DNA of 64,000 bases from Campylorhamphus procurvoides (GCA_013396655.1 WBMV01001031.1:662358-726357), one strand, 5' to 3'; positions 10,567-24,321 are shown, counted from the first letter of the stretch. Numbers and translations: made by a program. Notes: generated by a model not told the origin, from the sequence alone.

Positions 10567-13100
10567 AAGTCATATTTCAGCATTCCATGGACTTACCTTA
10601 TTCAACTAAGTGGAAGAAAAAGGACCCTCCTCTGGAAGCCAAGAGATCAAGTTTTCACTTTCAGGTGCCATCATCTCCACTGATAGAATCCAGAATTACC
10701 TATTTTAGAAAAAAAAAATTAAAAAATTAATGTCATTTTTACCATGTGGATTGTTAGTGTGGAGAACAACTCAGCTTAAGAGTAAAAGGAAAATATGGGA
10801 GCAAACTTCCTGGGAGAGGAAATAGGGAAAAAATTAAAAACTCTTTCAAAATAAAATCTCCATTTATTTTCAGTAAATATCAACTTTTCCCTCTGGTTTG
10901 TGCTCAGGAACCACAGAGCATCTGCCTGTGCCAGCCCCAGCTGAGACACAATTCCTCCCAGGAATTCCTGTCAGTGCCGTGACCTGCTGGAGACACACAG
11001 CGATGAAAAGTGGGAGTCTTTTATATAATCCCCTTCTTGCTTGATTCAAACCTCATTAAATCAAGAGGAATATTAACCATCCATTTCAGAGCGTGTTGTG
11101 TGAGGCCCTTTTCGCAGGGATGAGGCTGGAATTGTTTATTAATCCCATTATTTATTAATCCCACTGTCACCTGACTCTTCAGGTGATGAACACCAGACAA
11201 CACCGTATTTCACTCATGGCTACACTGTAATAATTAAATAATATTAAGGAGAATTACTAGGGATGGAATTACCAGCAAATCAAGGCTCTTAAATTCCACT
11301 GAAGGATGTTTAAGCAGACATTCCACAAGGGCAAATAGATAAATTAAGGTTTCCCTCAGCAATCTCTGTGACAACGGGAGAATACTAAACAGGGAGCGTG
11401 AGGGACGTGTTGTAGCAAAATGTTTTGCCTTATTTTTAATTTAAATGTAGTTATAGAGATGAAGAGCCTGGAGGCATCAACCATTGCCAATCAAAGCCTA
11501 CATGATTAAGTCTTCTGAGTGCAGTGAAATCACCACTGCCCAGGACTGCTCGAGTCATCTAAGGATGAATTTTTTCCATACAAAGTCCTTTTTTTTTTCC
11601 TTGCCTTTTTTTAAAGTATATTCAAAAAACATGATTTCTCTTTGGCAAAGGAACCCTTTGAAGAGGCCCAAATGGCCTTTGAAGTGAAAATAGGGAAGTC
11701 ATTTCGTATTCAGACACCCATTTTAGCTCCCCCTTCCTAAAAACCAAAGGCATCCAACTCGGTGAAAAATTTATATAATGAAATAGGCAGAGGGGGCTCG
11801 CGACAGCAGAAGCTTTCAAGGCAACAAAATGGCCCTAAAGTGGAAGTGGAGATGGCTTTGGGTGTAAATCAAAGACACTGAACCCGAATCCTGCTTAATT
11901 ATTTCACATGGAGAGCTACAGAGTGTAAATCAAGATGCTGCAATGGCTAAAGGGCATTAATGGGCTGGTAAATACGTGGCTGTTGGGAGCTGTCGGCCTC
12001 GCTTAGGGGCCCGAAAGATTTATCAAACCTCAGGTTAAATGTGCCTTTTGTAGGTCACAAAGGCTCTTTAGAACTCCTGGAAGAGGCAGGTGCCACACAG
12101 TGCATTAGCAGCAGGATCTCAATGCCCTCCTCTTCCTCCCCAGGAAGGGGTTTGTCTCCTCCACCATCTCCACAGAGCCCCCCAGGTCAGGGGTTTGTCT
12201 CTCCTCAGCCTCAGGAAAGGTGAGGATGCTCCATGTTACTCAGAAACCAGAGATCTGGAGACACCTCTGTGCAAGGAGGAAAAATCCCACCAGTTCCAGA
12301 AAACCGTGGGTAAATCCGGGTTTCTGCTCCCATCAAATCAGTTATTAAACCCAAACTTGCCCCACTGAGAAGTGTTTCAATGCTGCAAATTCCAGCCTGT
12401 TCAGCTCACAGTGCCAAGGCAATAACCCAGCAGAGAAACAGCAGCACACAAAGAGAAGGCTCCTCTTACCCCACAGCTCAGCACCTTCTTCAACACGGGA
12501 TTCCCACCAAAAAATCAGCTTCAAGTTTTGGCCTGAGCTTCTAATTGAAGAAACAGTGACCTGGGGGTTTATTTTTAATTTTGGGGGTTTTTTAATAACT
12601 CCTCCCCATTTTAATCCCTTTTCATGTGTATTGGATGTTTAGGAAGAGGGAGATATCTTCTTGAATAAAAAGGGCAAATTCATCTTGCAACAGGAGAGCT
12701 CATAAATCTGTATTTATACTGGAAGTAAAATAAACTCACCAAAGGTGATTTACTGCCTCTAATAACAAATGTGACTATTAGGCCCTTAGACTTTATTAGC
12801 GTGGTGGAAGAACTTATTTTATGTTCAAATATTTAAATACTTATGGAAAGCAAATGTTAAAATATTGCAAATATTAAGCACTCAATTACCTCGAGTTATG
12901 TAAAAATTCATTGGAAAATAATTTCCTGCCTGCAGAATAACACACTGCCCAAATCTGCAGTTCCTGATTTCCAGGGGATCCAGCGAATCTGATGGATTTA
13001 TCTGGGGACTAAATGAGGAAATATTTGCATTTCTCACAGAAACAGGCAGGAGACAGTGGCCATTTGGGGTGTTGACCACAGGGCAGCCCTGGGGATTCCT
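10567..13100. other. Unique intergenic DNA, possible regulatory block inside
   Basis: 2.5 kb with no repeat fragments and no coding exon. AT-rich except for 11.4-12.1 kb, treated separately as a candidate conserved block. Confidence 0.45.
11395..12060. promoter_or_regulatory. Candidate conserved noncoding block
   Basis: A repeat-free stretch with many short words typical of developmental enhancers: ttaatttaaatgtagtta, gtgtaaatcaaagacactg, cttaattatttcacatgg, gggcattaatgggctgg and gatttatcaaacctcaggtt. It also keeps unusual CpGs (ggctcgcgacagcag, ctgtcggcctcgc) for such AT-rich surroundings. Conservation is inferred from composition only; no alignment was possible. Confidence 0.3.
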
Positions 13101-13340
13101 AAGGAATCGTGGGATTATTGAGGCTGGGAAAGACCCCACCAAGTCCCCAGCACTGCCAAGGCCACCACTGACCCCTGTCCCCAAGTGCCACATCCACATG
13201 GCTTTTAAACCCCTCTGGGACTGGGGGCTCCACCCCTGCCCTGGACAGCTTTGTCAGGGTTTAGCCACTCTTCCAGTGGGAAAATTCGTCCTCATATCCA
13301 ACCTGACCCTCCCCTCGAGCAACTTCACCAAAGCCTTCCT
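13101..13340 (-). mobile_element. CR1 LINE 3' fragment, second subfamily
   Basis: Reads aggctgggaaagacccca, ccaaggccaccactgacccc, ccaagtgccacatccacatg, gcttttaaacccctctggga and cctgccctggacagctttgt. This is a different subfamily from the GC-rich type and matches the copy at 41986. Confidence 0.88.
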
Positions 13341-13349
13341 CAAAGTGAG

Positions 13350-13746
13350 AAGCTGAGACTGGCTGGTGCCTTGGATAACTGGAGAAGAGAAGGTTGTGTC
13401 AGACCTCAGAGCCCCTTCCAGTGCCTGAAGGAGCTCCAGGAACACAGGAGAGGGGCTGTTCTTCAGGAACTGCAACGATGGCACAGGGAGTAATGGGTAC
13501 AAACTGAGAGAGGGGACATTTGGGTGGGATATTGGGAAGGAATTGGTGGCTGGGACAACGGGGAGGTGCTGGAATAGATTTCCCAGAGAAGATGTGGTGC
13601 CCCATCCCTAGGAGTGTCCAAGGCCAGGTTAGAGGGGCTTGGAGCAACCTGGGCTGGTGGGAGGTGTCCCTGCCCATGGCAGGGGTGGCACTGGATGGGC
13701 TTTAATGCCGCTTCCAACCCAAACTATCCTCTGATCCCATGATGAT
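13350..13746 (+). mobile_element. CR1 LINE 3' fragment, GC-rich type
   Basis: A roughly 400-bp sense copy: ctggagaagagaagg, tggtgggaggtgtccctgcc, catggcaggggtggcactgg, and a tail cttccaacccaaactatcct then ctgatcccatgatgatgg. It abuts an opposite-strand CR1 of another subfamily, so two insertions meet head to head near 13345. Confidence 0.9.
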
Positions 13747-15300
13747 GGAGGATGAAGGTGAACCACAGATACCATGAGCTGCTCCAGGGAGTGCACTAAG
13801 AATAGAATGAACAAAACCAGCCCTAAGGGTCCTGCAGTCAGAGGATGCAAGTTCAGACAGGACTCTGCAAAGCAAGGCAGAAAACCCTACAAATGTACTC
13901 ATTTCACATCTCTCATGGTCAAACCACACAACTATCAGGACACACTTTGTTCCTCTTGTTGCAGAGTTCTGGTGATTTTGAGTCATTTGAGTTTAGCTCA
14001 CTCCAAAAACAACATTAATGACAATAAAACTTCGGGACAGGAAGATGGGAGAGAATTTGTGTTGGGTTTATGTATGTGAGTAGATCACTCCCTGCCTACT
14101 TACCTTAAACAGCCAGCTGTGCTGATACTTTATTTTTCAGAGCTTCAATAAGGAAAATGCTGCAATTTTGTAAATTATAGTCCTGCAATCAATAGCTCTA
14201 TTTTCAATGTGCTTATCTCTTGCTTAAATCAAATCAAATACTTACCTGAACAGCAAACCAGGCAAAAACCTGAAGGGACAAAATTCAGAGGGAAACATTA
14301 GCTATGATTTAACTTGATTGCAAAATGCACTTCCCAAAAGGTGATCTGAGAGCACAACAGGGGGTTGTTATACTCCCCAAGGAGTTATTATTTAATTCCA
14401 CCAATTCACCAACTGGGAGGGCAGATTTCCATACCCAGAACTCCTGAGAACTCCCATCATTCCCCATATTTGGGGATTTCACAGAATGGTTTGGCTTGGA
14501 AAGGACATTAAAGTTCATCCTGTGCCATCTCCTGCCACGGGCAGGAACATTCTCCCCTGGACCAGGATGCTCCAAACCCCATCCAACCTGGCCTAGGACG
14601 TTTCCAATAATTTTAAGCTTTGAAATAAGACTTTAGAAGCCTAAAATGAACCTGCACTGAATTTCACAATGAGTGGGGTGTGCAACAGGCACCTCCCCAG
14701 CCTGTCACTTAAAATGCTGCCTGGTCACAGACTCACAGCTTGGAGTACCTGAAAGAAACCTCACATTTTACGTTCACCTTCCTGTTAAGTGACATGAGAA
14801 ACTTAACTCAGATTAATGTATGTTTATACATTTTAATTGTATATTAAAGTGTGTTTTGTGGCTACATCAGAAACATCAGTGGCATATTAACTTACATTAG
14901 CTTGAACAAAGAAAAAAAACCCAAACTAACATTGGCATATTGGCAATTATTCTGCAATTATATGCAAATTACATTGCCCAACAATTGCTCTGACAGGTGC
15001 CTAATAGCTTCTCTAAATAGTGGGGAGCTTTTACCCAGGGATTTCCTCGATTATTTTGCTTGACCACCTTTCCTTCTGGCACTGAGATTATGAAGCAGAA
15101 ACACCCAGTTTATGCTCTGCTGGGGGTTTTCCCAACCCAAATCCTTGTGCTCCTTCCACCATCCCTGTGACTGTGCACCCCCAGCCCAGGGACACTCCCC
15201 AGGGATCACCTTCTGCCTCTGGCAGAGCTCCTGAAGCACCTCTGGTCAAACTTCAGCAGGTCTTTAAGCAAATGTGGGCTAAGGAGGGGACCTCTGTGCC
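13747..15300. other. Unique intergenic DNA
   Basis: No gene is supported; AT-rich with one CR1 fragment at 14470-14612. Confidence 0.4.
14470..14612 (-). mobile_element. CR1 LINE 3' fragment
   Basis: Reads cacagaatggtttggcttgg, aaaggacattaaagttcatc, cctgccacgggcaggaacat and ccatccaacctggcctagga. It is more diverged than the neighbouring GC-rich copies. Confidence 0.85.
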
Positions 15301-15350
15301 TTGGTGATCTTAGAGGTGTTTTCCAACCTCAATGGTTCTGGGATTCTATG
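15301..15350 (+). mobile_element. CR1 3'-terminal scrap
   Basis: ttggtgatcttagaggtgtt, then ttccaacctcaatggttctg and ggattctatg form the last 50 bases of a CR1. Confidence 0.7.
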
Positions 15351-15529
15351 CCTGGAATGCTCCACAGCCCTCACAGGGGCTGTATGGGCAGAGCTGACAC
15401 TGGATAAAACCTCCACATCTACTGCAGGAGCAAGTGATCTCAGTGCAAGTACAGAGAAATAAATATTTTTGGAGGGGGATTATAAATTTCCATTAATTTG
15501 AAGCCTCTCCCTACTATACCAGGATGAAA

Positions 15530-15818
15530 AGGATGGGCAGCCACAGCTTCTCTGGGCACCCTGTGTCAGGGTGTGCCCACCCTCCCAGCCACCAATTCCT
15601 TCCCAAAATCCCATCTAGCCCTGCCCTCTGACAGTGGGAAACCATTCCCCTCGTCCAAAGTCCCTTTCCATCTTTTCTGTTGGCTCCTTCAGGCACTGGA
15701 AGGCACAGTCAGGTCACCCCAAAGCTTCCCTTCTCCAGGCTGAACAATCCCAGCCCTCCCAGCCTTCCCTCCCAGCAGAGCTGCTCCATCCTCTGACCAA
15801 CTTATCCTGCTGGAAGCC
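15530..15818 (-). mobile_element. CR1 LINE fragment lacking its 3' tail
   Basis: It starts abruptly inside the element at gggcagccacagcttctctg and extends further inward than most copies here: ccaattccttcccaaaatcc, tgttggctccttcaggcact, cccttctccaggctgaacaa and cagcagagctgctccatcct. The terminal 130 or so bases are absent. Confidence 0.88.
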
Positions 15819-18800
15819 AAAGGAATCCAAAGCATTAACAAGGAAATAGGAGGATTTGAAGGACTCAGCTGCAGGACACTCAGATTTCACATGAAGAACA
15901 GCAGAATTGTAGGAACGTCACAGAGTAAATAGCAGAGTGAAGGATCATTACAGGAGAGTCAATTTAATGCCACATTACAGTACATCTAATTTGACTCCTG
16001 TAAATCTCCTTCTGTGCCTCCCAATAGCTACTGAATGAAAAACCAGCAAAAAAGGGTGTATTGCTACACGTGTTCTACAGCTCTAGAAACCAGAGTGCCA
16101 CTGCAGTTATATTCAAACACGATAAAAATACCACTTCTGCACCAAAGCAGCAGAGATCCTCATCCATCCTACTGCACACACTGAAAACCCAGGATTGTTT
16201 CTTCTTACAACAAATAAATCTTGGAATATTCACGTTCTGGCAAAACAACCTCTTCTGTAACACATTGTTAACCCCCTGAGTGCAGCCTTGGTGGGACACG
16301 ATTGACACTGTCCTTGCCTGAGGCCACACAAGTAAGAGGTGTGACCAGGAGCTTCATTTCATGGGAAAGTTGTGTAGAAACAGTTTTTGATTAACCTAAA
16401 GTTTTCTAGAACAATATCCAGGTGGCCTTTAGTTGACACCTCATAACTCTATGAAAACACAAGCAATGTTCCTTTGCCTGGGTACCTGCTTAATTTTGAA
16501 TTTTGGTGGGTATCACTTTTTCTAAGTCCACTTTCCAAGTCCCTTTTCTGAGCCATCTGTAGCTTTTGCCTGTGCAATGGTCACAATTCCCCCAATTTAA
16601 CTATGAACTGCATGAAAAAACTGTCTTTGGTTGTTAAGCCTCAATTCAATCCTCCCAGGTTGTTAAATTACCCCATTTTATGCACAAAATATCCAGCGTG
16701 TTCCATGTCAAATCAAGCATTACCAGAGCACATTAGACCTCTGTACACAACAGCACAAGTGTTGCTCCTGAGTAGCATCCAATCCATTACCTCATTTTTT
16801 TCCCTGCACAGTTTGTCAAGTCCCTCAAATTAAGTATTCCATAAGATGTGCAGTTTTTGCACAGCAGACCGAACAACTTGGCTGAAACATGGCTTTAATT
16901 AAAGCACTGCAGCATCTCCTCTGTGTGTGTGCAAGGTTCTTTTAATGAAAAACAAACAACAGGGGGGACTGGACCACTGATCCCAGGGCTTGGAGCACAC
17001 TGGGCTAATGGGAGGTGGCCCTGCCCATGGCAGTGGGGTGGCACTGGGTGAGATTTAATGTGTTTTCCAGTCCTTTGGAAACCTTCAGCTCAGGCTGGAA
17101 TAAGCCCTTTCAGAAGCCAATCCATCTGCATTTGAAGCAGTTTATATACCTGTAAACCACCCACAAATCCAGGTCAAAATGTGTAACTCATTTCACCTAA
17201 GACAAAAATATTTCTTCTGACTCTTAGAGTTTTGACACAGATACTTTTTAAATATACAATTTTAAATTAACTGTAAATTAAATAACGTGCCTAGGGTACA
17301 AGGAAATTGTTGCCCTCGGTAAAAGGATGAAGAAGATTTAAGTTTTGGTGAAAAGTCCTTCAGCAAATGAATAGCACGTGCAGAACAGAAAAACAGAGTG
17401 ACCAATTCTTCACCTCCCATGGCTGAAGACAGTGAAGGGTCTGGACACTTCTCAACTCTTAGAAAAAACAACCATTTAAAAGATTTACCTGAGCAGTGCT
17501 CCATAATCCCAAAGCAGAGAGGGTTAAGGGAAAAGCTAGAAACACATATTGAGGGATTAGAAAGAAGGACCACAGAGCAAGGTCTGCAGAGGTCAAAGCA
17601 CTTGGTTTATCAGAGAGGGGTGAGAGGGGCACTTTGATCACAGTTGGAGAAACCAAAAAGGATAACAAAAACCTGGAGGAGCAAGCACTTCATCTAGGGA
17701 AGAACAGATATCAATTGCCAGGGGTTACAAGGGGAAAAGGGCCAGAATCACAGAGGAAAAAAGCAACTCTTGAAGTCAAGGTGTGAATAATTAATGACTG
17801 AAGAAAATTACCGAAGGTTCTCGTGGCTGCTCCACTGCCAGAGGCCTTTAACACAAGGGTGAGTGTTTCTCTACCACAAATGTTCCAGTTCCATGGAGTT
17901 ATTGGAGCTCTGAGAAATCCCACAGCCTTCAGTGAACTGTTCACCCTACAGAGTCCCCACAGAAAACAAACCCCAAATTTATACTATTTTTTTTCCTCAT
18001 ATACTATTAAAAAGTACAAAGAAACTCTCCAGGTAGAGATACTGCCATTAAAATACCATTATGGCTGACAGTGAAAAGAGGCAGCAAATGTCCCTCCTGC
18101 TGCCCTGGGAGCCACATTCCTGCTTTTAGAACAAATCCAGGGAGAAGCACCTGGTGACAAAGTCCTACTCCTCCAAATCCCACTCTGCTCTCTGCAGGTC
18201 AGGGGCCAGCTCTGACCCAACCTAAGGGACAGAGAGAATTACCACGGTCAGCAACACACAGGTTGGCAAATTGTGCTGCTCTTCCACCTCCTACCTCCAT
18301 GTCCTCTCCACCTTCCCAAAGCCCTCCTGCAGCACAGACAGCCTGGCTGGGCTCTCCTCTCCTTGCTGAGCCTCTGTCCCAGCGGTGCCTGCACATCTGG
18401 GCACCCCCAGCTCCACCCAACCCAAATTGCGCTGCCCTTAATTGAGTCGTTAAGGTAATCACTGCTGTCAGCTCGTGTGCTCACTACAAACAGCAACAAA
18501 TTACTCTAAGGATGTTTTTTTTTTCCCCTTCTGAGCAAATAAATCAATCAAGGGTTGGGTGGCTGCTTTGGGTTCTCAGTAGCTACATGGCATTTCTAAA
18601 ATAAAAGCCACGAACAAGTGACTTGTCATCAGTCAGTGCCTTCATTTTCCCCTGCTGAGTTCTAAAATATGTCAATTAAACAAGCAGTGGAACTCCTGAT
18701 TTATAGGAGGAAGGGTTTGGCCAAATAGAAGTTTCATCCATGGGCAAATCTGTTTGTTATCCAACAACTTGTCACTTTTCTAAACCTCTGCCAAAGGCTG

Positions 18801-19889
18801 TTATTGATGGCAGAAGGCAAAACCAGCACAGAGAAAGCAACTTTTTTGACATTCACACCACAAAAATCATACCAGGCACAAAAAAAAATGTTATCTAAGA
18901 GTGAAAAATGCATAGATATTAATTTGACCTAAATGTAAAAGCAGCTTTTGCCCAAAGAAGGATTTCATACACCACATCTTACCAGGTAGGCACAGATTAG
19001 CACATAAAGCCACCATATCACAGCATTATGTGGATTTCAGTGACTCTTCACCGAGCTGAGATCAATGTATGTAAACACAGACCAATGTTTTTATACTGTA
19101 CCCTGAATTTGGCATCCCCTGGGAGAGCAGAGCAGAGCAGAGAAGTGAAGGGGTGCCCCAGCACTTTGGAGGGAGCAGCTGTGAACAATCCCCACTCCAG
19201 GAGCTCGGAGCTCCTGGCAGCTGATGAAGCACCAGCCAGGTCTCCAGTCGAGTGTCACACTCCTCTTTTAACCCCCCAAGAGATCCAGCCACTCTCAGAA
19301 AGGTCTGAAGTGACATCCTGAAAATTAGCAGCTTCAGATGGTCGTGTGAGCGACTGTTCCTCTCAAGAGGAAACATTCATTATTTGCAGAGTTCAGTCCA
19401 TGCATTATTTATTTCTTCCCATGGTTCTATTTGTGTTTTCTCCGAGTGGGATTCAGGCCAGGGATGCTCCTGAAAGCCCACCAGGACACTGTAATTTGGT
19501 GCAGGTGTTTGTTGTTTTACACAACACCTTTTACACCATCCTTTGATTAGTCGTGACAAGTTACCTGCAGGGCAAAAGGTGACATCCTTTAGTTCCTCGG
19601 GAAGCACGGGAATACAAATTTCCAATTAATTTTGGCCTTGCAGGTGACAGAACCAGATGCAGAGGATGCAGAGAGTGTTGTGCCACCTCTGGTAGATCCA
19701 TGTGCAGTGCTGGGGGCTCTCCTGGGTGTGTCAGGGAGCACAGAGGGGGTGATGCTGCAGCCTCAGGCCATGCCATGCCCAGATGTGCTGCCAGGGCTGT
19801 TCCTGCTGCCCAGCAGAGCTCTGCCCGTGCTGGCAGCACAGCGAGGGCTGGGCTGCTCTGATACCCCTCAGGGAGGGTGGAAAACATTG
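15819..19889. other. Unique intergenic DNA
   Basis: About 4 kb with only one CR1 piece at 16980-17085. No coding exon or RNA gene was recognised. Short homopolymers (T12 near 18512) occur. The C-rich patch at 18290-18430 gives open frames on both strands but has no recognisable protein motif. Confidence 0.4.
16980..17085 (+). mobile_element. CR1 3' fragment
   Basis: ggcttggagcacactgggct, then tgggaggtggccctgcccat and ggcactgggtgagatttaat identify a decayed sense tail. Confidence 0.75.
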
Positions 19890-20048
19890 GCACAGAGAAG
19901 CTGTGGCTGCCCCTGGATCCCTGGGAGTGTCCAAGGCCAGGTTGGAGCACCCTGGGCTGGTGGGAGGTGTCCCTGCCCATGGCAGGGGTGGCACTGGATG
20001 GGCTTTGGGGTCCCTTCCCACCCAAGCCAGGCTGTGATTCTGTGATCC
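19890..20048 (+). mobile_element. CR1 LINE 3' fragment, GC-rich type
   Basis: cagagaagctgtggctgccc, gggagtgtccaaggccaggt, tggtgggaggtgtccctgcc and the tail ggctgtgattctgtgatcc. A short deletion relative to other copies removes part of the gacggggcttgga region. Confidence 0.9.
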
Positions 20049-23000
20049 AGCTGAGCTGGGGGGTTGGCAGAGGGCTGAAGGAGATGGCCCCAGTGACAGA
20101 TGGGCTGTCCCAGCACTGGTGATAGTTTTGCCACAAATCATCAGAGCTCCTGCCTGGAAGACCAATTGTCCAATTCATCTTTGGGCAGCACCATGGAGAC
20201 TCCAGGAGAGGAGGATGGGGGAATCAGACATGGGGCCAGGATGGGAAACAGCAGCTTAGCCCTGCTGGCACCTGTGTTTGCCAAAGAGTCCTGGCAAATG
20301 GTGCTTTCCACTGCCAAATTGCCATCCTCTCACATCAAATAAGGTGATAATTTGAGGGAAATTAATTCCAGCAGAAGCAGAACTGTGCTAGCAGATAACC
20401 CAGTGGTGCTGCTGGGAGTGCCAGGCTGGTCACTCATCTAGTCCTGTCTACAGCAACAGCCCTTTGCCTTTCCCCACAGTTTCTTGGGGTTTTAGGGTTA
20501 TCTGTGAAGCAAACAGAACTAAACCCTACTAACTCTGTGCCTGACACATGGTTTATAAAAGACCCTGAAAGCTTCATCCCTTCCTGTCACCAGCTCCCTC
20601 AGGAAGAGCTGTAAATCATGTCATCATTATAAATGAAAATATCAAGCCATAAAGGATATTTTAACACATACTGTTCAAAGGAATACCAAGGCAGCAAAGC
20701 TTTGTTTAAACTTTCTTCCCCAATACAATCCAAGAAAACCCCCAGAGTACCAGCAGGGTCAGGATGTGATTATGGAACAGCAACACCACTCTGGCCAAAG
20801 GCAGATTTACCCCCATACTCCATTTTTAGCACTGAACAATTAGGGAAGGAAGTAGAAACAGGGGAAATTAGCACAGAGGCTTCCTGAGGGAATTCTTCAG
20901 CATCCTAAATTTTGCAGCACAGTGGCTCTTTAATTGTCACATAACTCTGTTTTCTTTGCCCTCAAAAACTGTGATCCTTTGGGTGAGCAATGGATTAAGT
21001 TTCCCCTTCTTACACAGGATCAGCAATTAATTAGCAGGTTCACAGTCACCATGGCCCTTTCTTGGGATAATTAAAAATAAAAGTCTAATGCCACTTTAGG
21101 AATTAGAGCTTAAGGGGTTTCACTTTAGGAAAACAGTTGAAACCTTGATTTAAACAGTGAAAATTATGCAGGTTCTGAAAAGACAAGATCTGCTACAAGC
21201 CTTTGGCACAAGAAGGGAGAATGGAACAATATGATTTCTATAGACATTCAAACCTCCTTTACACTCCGAGCACTCTGAGAAAGCACCATAAAAGCAAAGG
21301 TTCAGAGGGCAGAATGAAGCTGTGCTGGGGTTGGGATCAGTTAAGACAAAAAAGTGAGTGGGAGTGAACAACTGATACTCAGCAGCAAAGCAGAGCTGTT
21401 TTCCAGAGCTGGTACTTGCATTTAATACCCGATTGGTTTGGAAAACCACTTTAGAGATAAATGCACGTCTGGGCACAGGTAATATATCTGTTTGCCTTGT
21501 CAGACCCACACTCAGACGTGCACTTTCTCTGCTCCTCTTTGATGAAGACAAGTCTTTCACTTTTATGACCGCTGAAAGAGAGGAAAAAGCTTATTTTTGT
21601 GAAGTTTTCCAACCCAAAACCCAACAAGCTATACCCTGGCACAGGTTTGTGTGTTAATTCCAAGCAGAAAGGCCCCACTGGAACAGTCTAGCTGTTAGGA
21701 ATTAGTTATTAGGGATTCTTGGCCGTGAGGATGGGCAGACCCTGGCCCTAATCAAGGTAAACCTCCCAACACAGTCATGAGGAGAGAAAAAAAGGTTTTT
21801 TAGGGAAAATAAAAATAGTTAATACCTGAATCCCACGAGCACAGTCAAACTCAAGACACTGCATCACTTTGACCTCCTCCTGCCTTTCTCCTCCAACCTA
21901 TTAGCAGGGAAAATGTAGCTGTTAGAAGGTTTTAGGTGTGATTTGATAGCAGCAGCCCTGGAGATGTGTGACATCAGCCAGTTGTGTCAGGTGGCCAGGA
22001 GGAGCAGCTCTGCCAGTGCCAGCGAATCGATGGCACGTTCAGGGCTGAGGAAGGTCCTTGTCCTGCAGCCAGAACTCATCACATAAAACCCTCTGTTAGG
22101 ATCAAAATGAAATTTAGCCCTGGAAGGCACATTTGAAACGTCTCCCTTGGACAGGGCAAAGATTACCTGTGCAGAAGTACTATCTGAAGCAGCAAATCAG
22201 TGTATTCTCTGTTCTGCTGAGGGGCAATGTTTCAAATCTAGCAAGATCCTGAAAGGGCCTTTTTATCTGGGTGAACATTGGGATTTTCTCCTGTTACAGA
22301 CTCACTGTCACAGCCCAGCTCCACCCCACCAGACATACATTTACTCAGCCATATGAAAATCCAAGAGGTGTCAGAGGAATGATTTTAGGAGTGCCGTGGG
22401 AAAATAAATAATACAAAATACTTGTCACACAGACACCTCAGACTTCATGTTGTAACAGTTCTCTGGAGTGCCAAGAATTGTCAAGATTCCCTGACATTCT
22501 CATCCCAGACTCTCTAGATCAATGAACCTTAGTCCCAAAATGCTGCCCTTCACCCACCAATCCCTCATAACATAACCAGCCTATTTCATGGAAAAAATCA
22601 GCCAAGCGAGGACCTAATGATCCCTTTTTCCATCAGCAATGCAAGTTCAATTTGCAGCATCTAAAATGGTAAAAATAACAATAATAATAAAGGAAGCGAC
22701 ACAAGTGACATTTAAAAGGGTTTGATTGATGCTCAAGCCCATGGGGAAAGAAACATGGAGCTTCAGATGGGGTAGGAATGCTACTCACTAAAATAAAGAC
22801 CTTGAGACTGAAAGATCTTAATCCTGGGAAATAAAAGGGGGAAGGGAGGAAAAAAAAAAAGAAAATGAAAAGATGAAAATAATTCCTGGGACTTTTGTGC
22901 CTACAGAACAAAAATAACCCAAGCCAATAACAAAAACATAAATGTAATGCAATTGAGGCTGCAGTTTCAAAGTCCTAAAAGCCATAATGCTTTCTGGCTA

Positions 23001-23452
23001 GAAAACAAATTTTCTCCCCAGTATTATAGGATTTAAGAGCAGCAGATTTTGTCAGTGGATTTAACATGATGAATCAGGTAAATTGGAGGCTGAATCATCA
23101 TTATATCCCCAGGCATCTGCAGTGAAATAGGAAGGAAGGGAAAATGAGACATTAGAGAAGCACCTAAAGAATGTTCAGGAAACCACATGAACACAAAATG
23201 TGGAGTGAAAATCACACCAGTTTTTCACGGCCAGATGGGTTTTGGGAGCCAAAAAGAGATACAAGAGAGGGATTTCTGAGCCTCCCCAGAGCAGAGGCTA
23301 AAACTGCACCACCACGAAGTCAACCTGAGAAACACTGGAAGAGCAGGAAGAAACCCTGTGTAAGTGATGAGATGGATATAAACAGAAATCTCCTGAAATC
23401 ACAAAGAGTGAAACTGAAATAACTCCACAGCAGCTGCTCCAAGAACCACGGC
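20049..23452. other. Unique intergenic DNA
   Basis: 3.4 kb with no gene and no recognised repeat except short A-rich patches (22848-22861). Nothing more can be said from sequence alone. Confidence 0.4.
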
Positions 23453-23835
23453 CCCAAGTGCTGCCTCTGCATGTCTTCTAAACCCCTCCAGGGATGGGCA
23501 CTCCACCCCTGCCCTGCAGCTGTGCCAGGGCTGGACAGCCCTTTCCAGGAAGGAATATCCCAATATCCCCCCTGCCCTTCCCTGTCCCATCTGAGCCCAT
23601 TCCCTCTGCTCCTGTCCCTGTTCCCTGGGAGCAGAGCCCGACCCCCCCCGGCTCCCCCCTCCTGGCAGGGACTTGCAGAGCCAGAAGGTCCCCCCTGAGC
23701 CTCCTTTTCTCCAGGCTGAGCCCCCCCCAGCTCCCTCAGCCCCTCCTGCTGCTCCAGCCCCTTCCCCAGCCCTGTTCCCTTCCCTGGACACACCAAGTGT
23801 CCCCAAAACTGGAAGTGCCAGAGGGCAGCAAAGCC
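23453..23835 (-). mobile_element. CR1 LINE fragment, second subfamily, long
   Basis: Reads cttctaaacccctccaggga, ctgtgccagggctggacagc, cattccctctgctcctgtcc, cagagccagaaggtcccccc and tttctccaggctgagccccc. The 3' tail is missing at the left. C runs (C8) here are error-prone positions. The 163- to 185-residue frames across it are artefacts of the repeat. Confidence 0.88.
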
Positions 23836-24321
23836 CCGGGGAGATCCTGTTTTAGCTCTGACCCACTTTGGAAGCACCTTGATATTTACTCGACAGTCAT
23901 TTCCAACTTCTTGCCTTTGGAATTTGCCATCTGCGTTTTAGATCTGGATGTCCTCAATGCACCCAAATTCTGGTGCAAGGAATAGAGCAGGAGGGGCTGC
24001 CAGAGCCCCCTGTGGGGACAGCCCCAGGTGTTCCCTGCACACACCTGGCAGTGTCACCTGGGCCAGTCCTGGTGACAGCACCAATGTCCTCAAAGGTGCC
24101 CGTCCCGAATTGCACAGATGTGAGAGCACAGGCACAGCTACCCCAAAACCTAAACCAGGGGAACCACAGCTCTGGGCATTTGCATAACAGAGACAGAGGG
24201 GGAAGGAAACTCGCTCAGATCTTGTGTGTTTGAAAAGGGAGTTCAGTGAGACTGAAAATGGGAGCTGAGATTGCAGCAGGAGAGGGGGAAAACAGGCTGG
24301 GACATGAGCAGAGCTCCCTCA

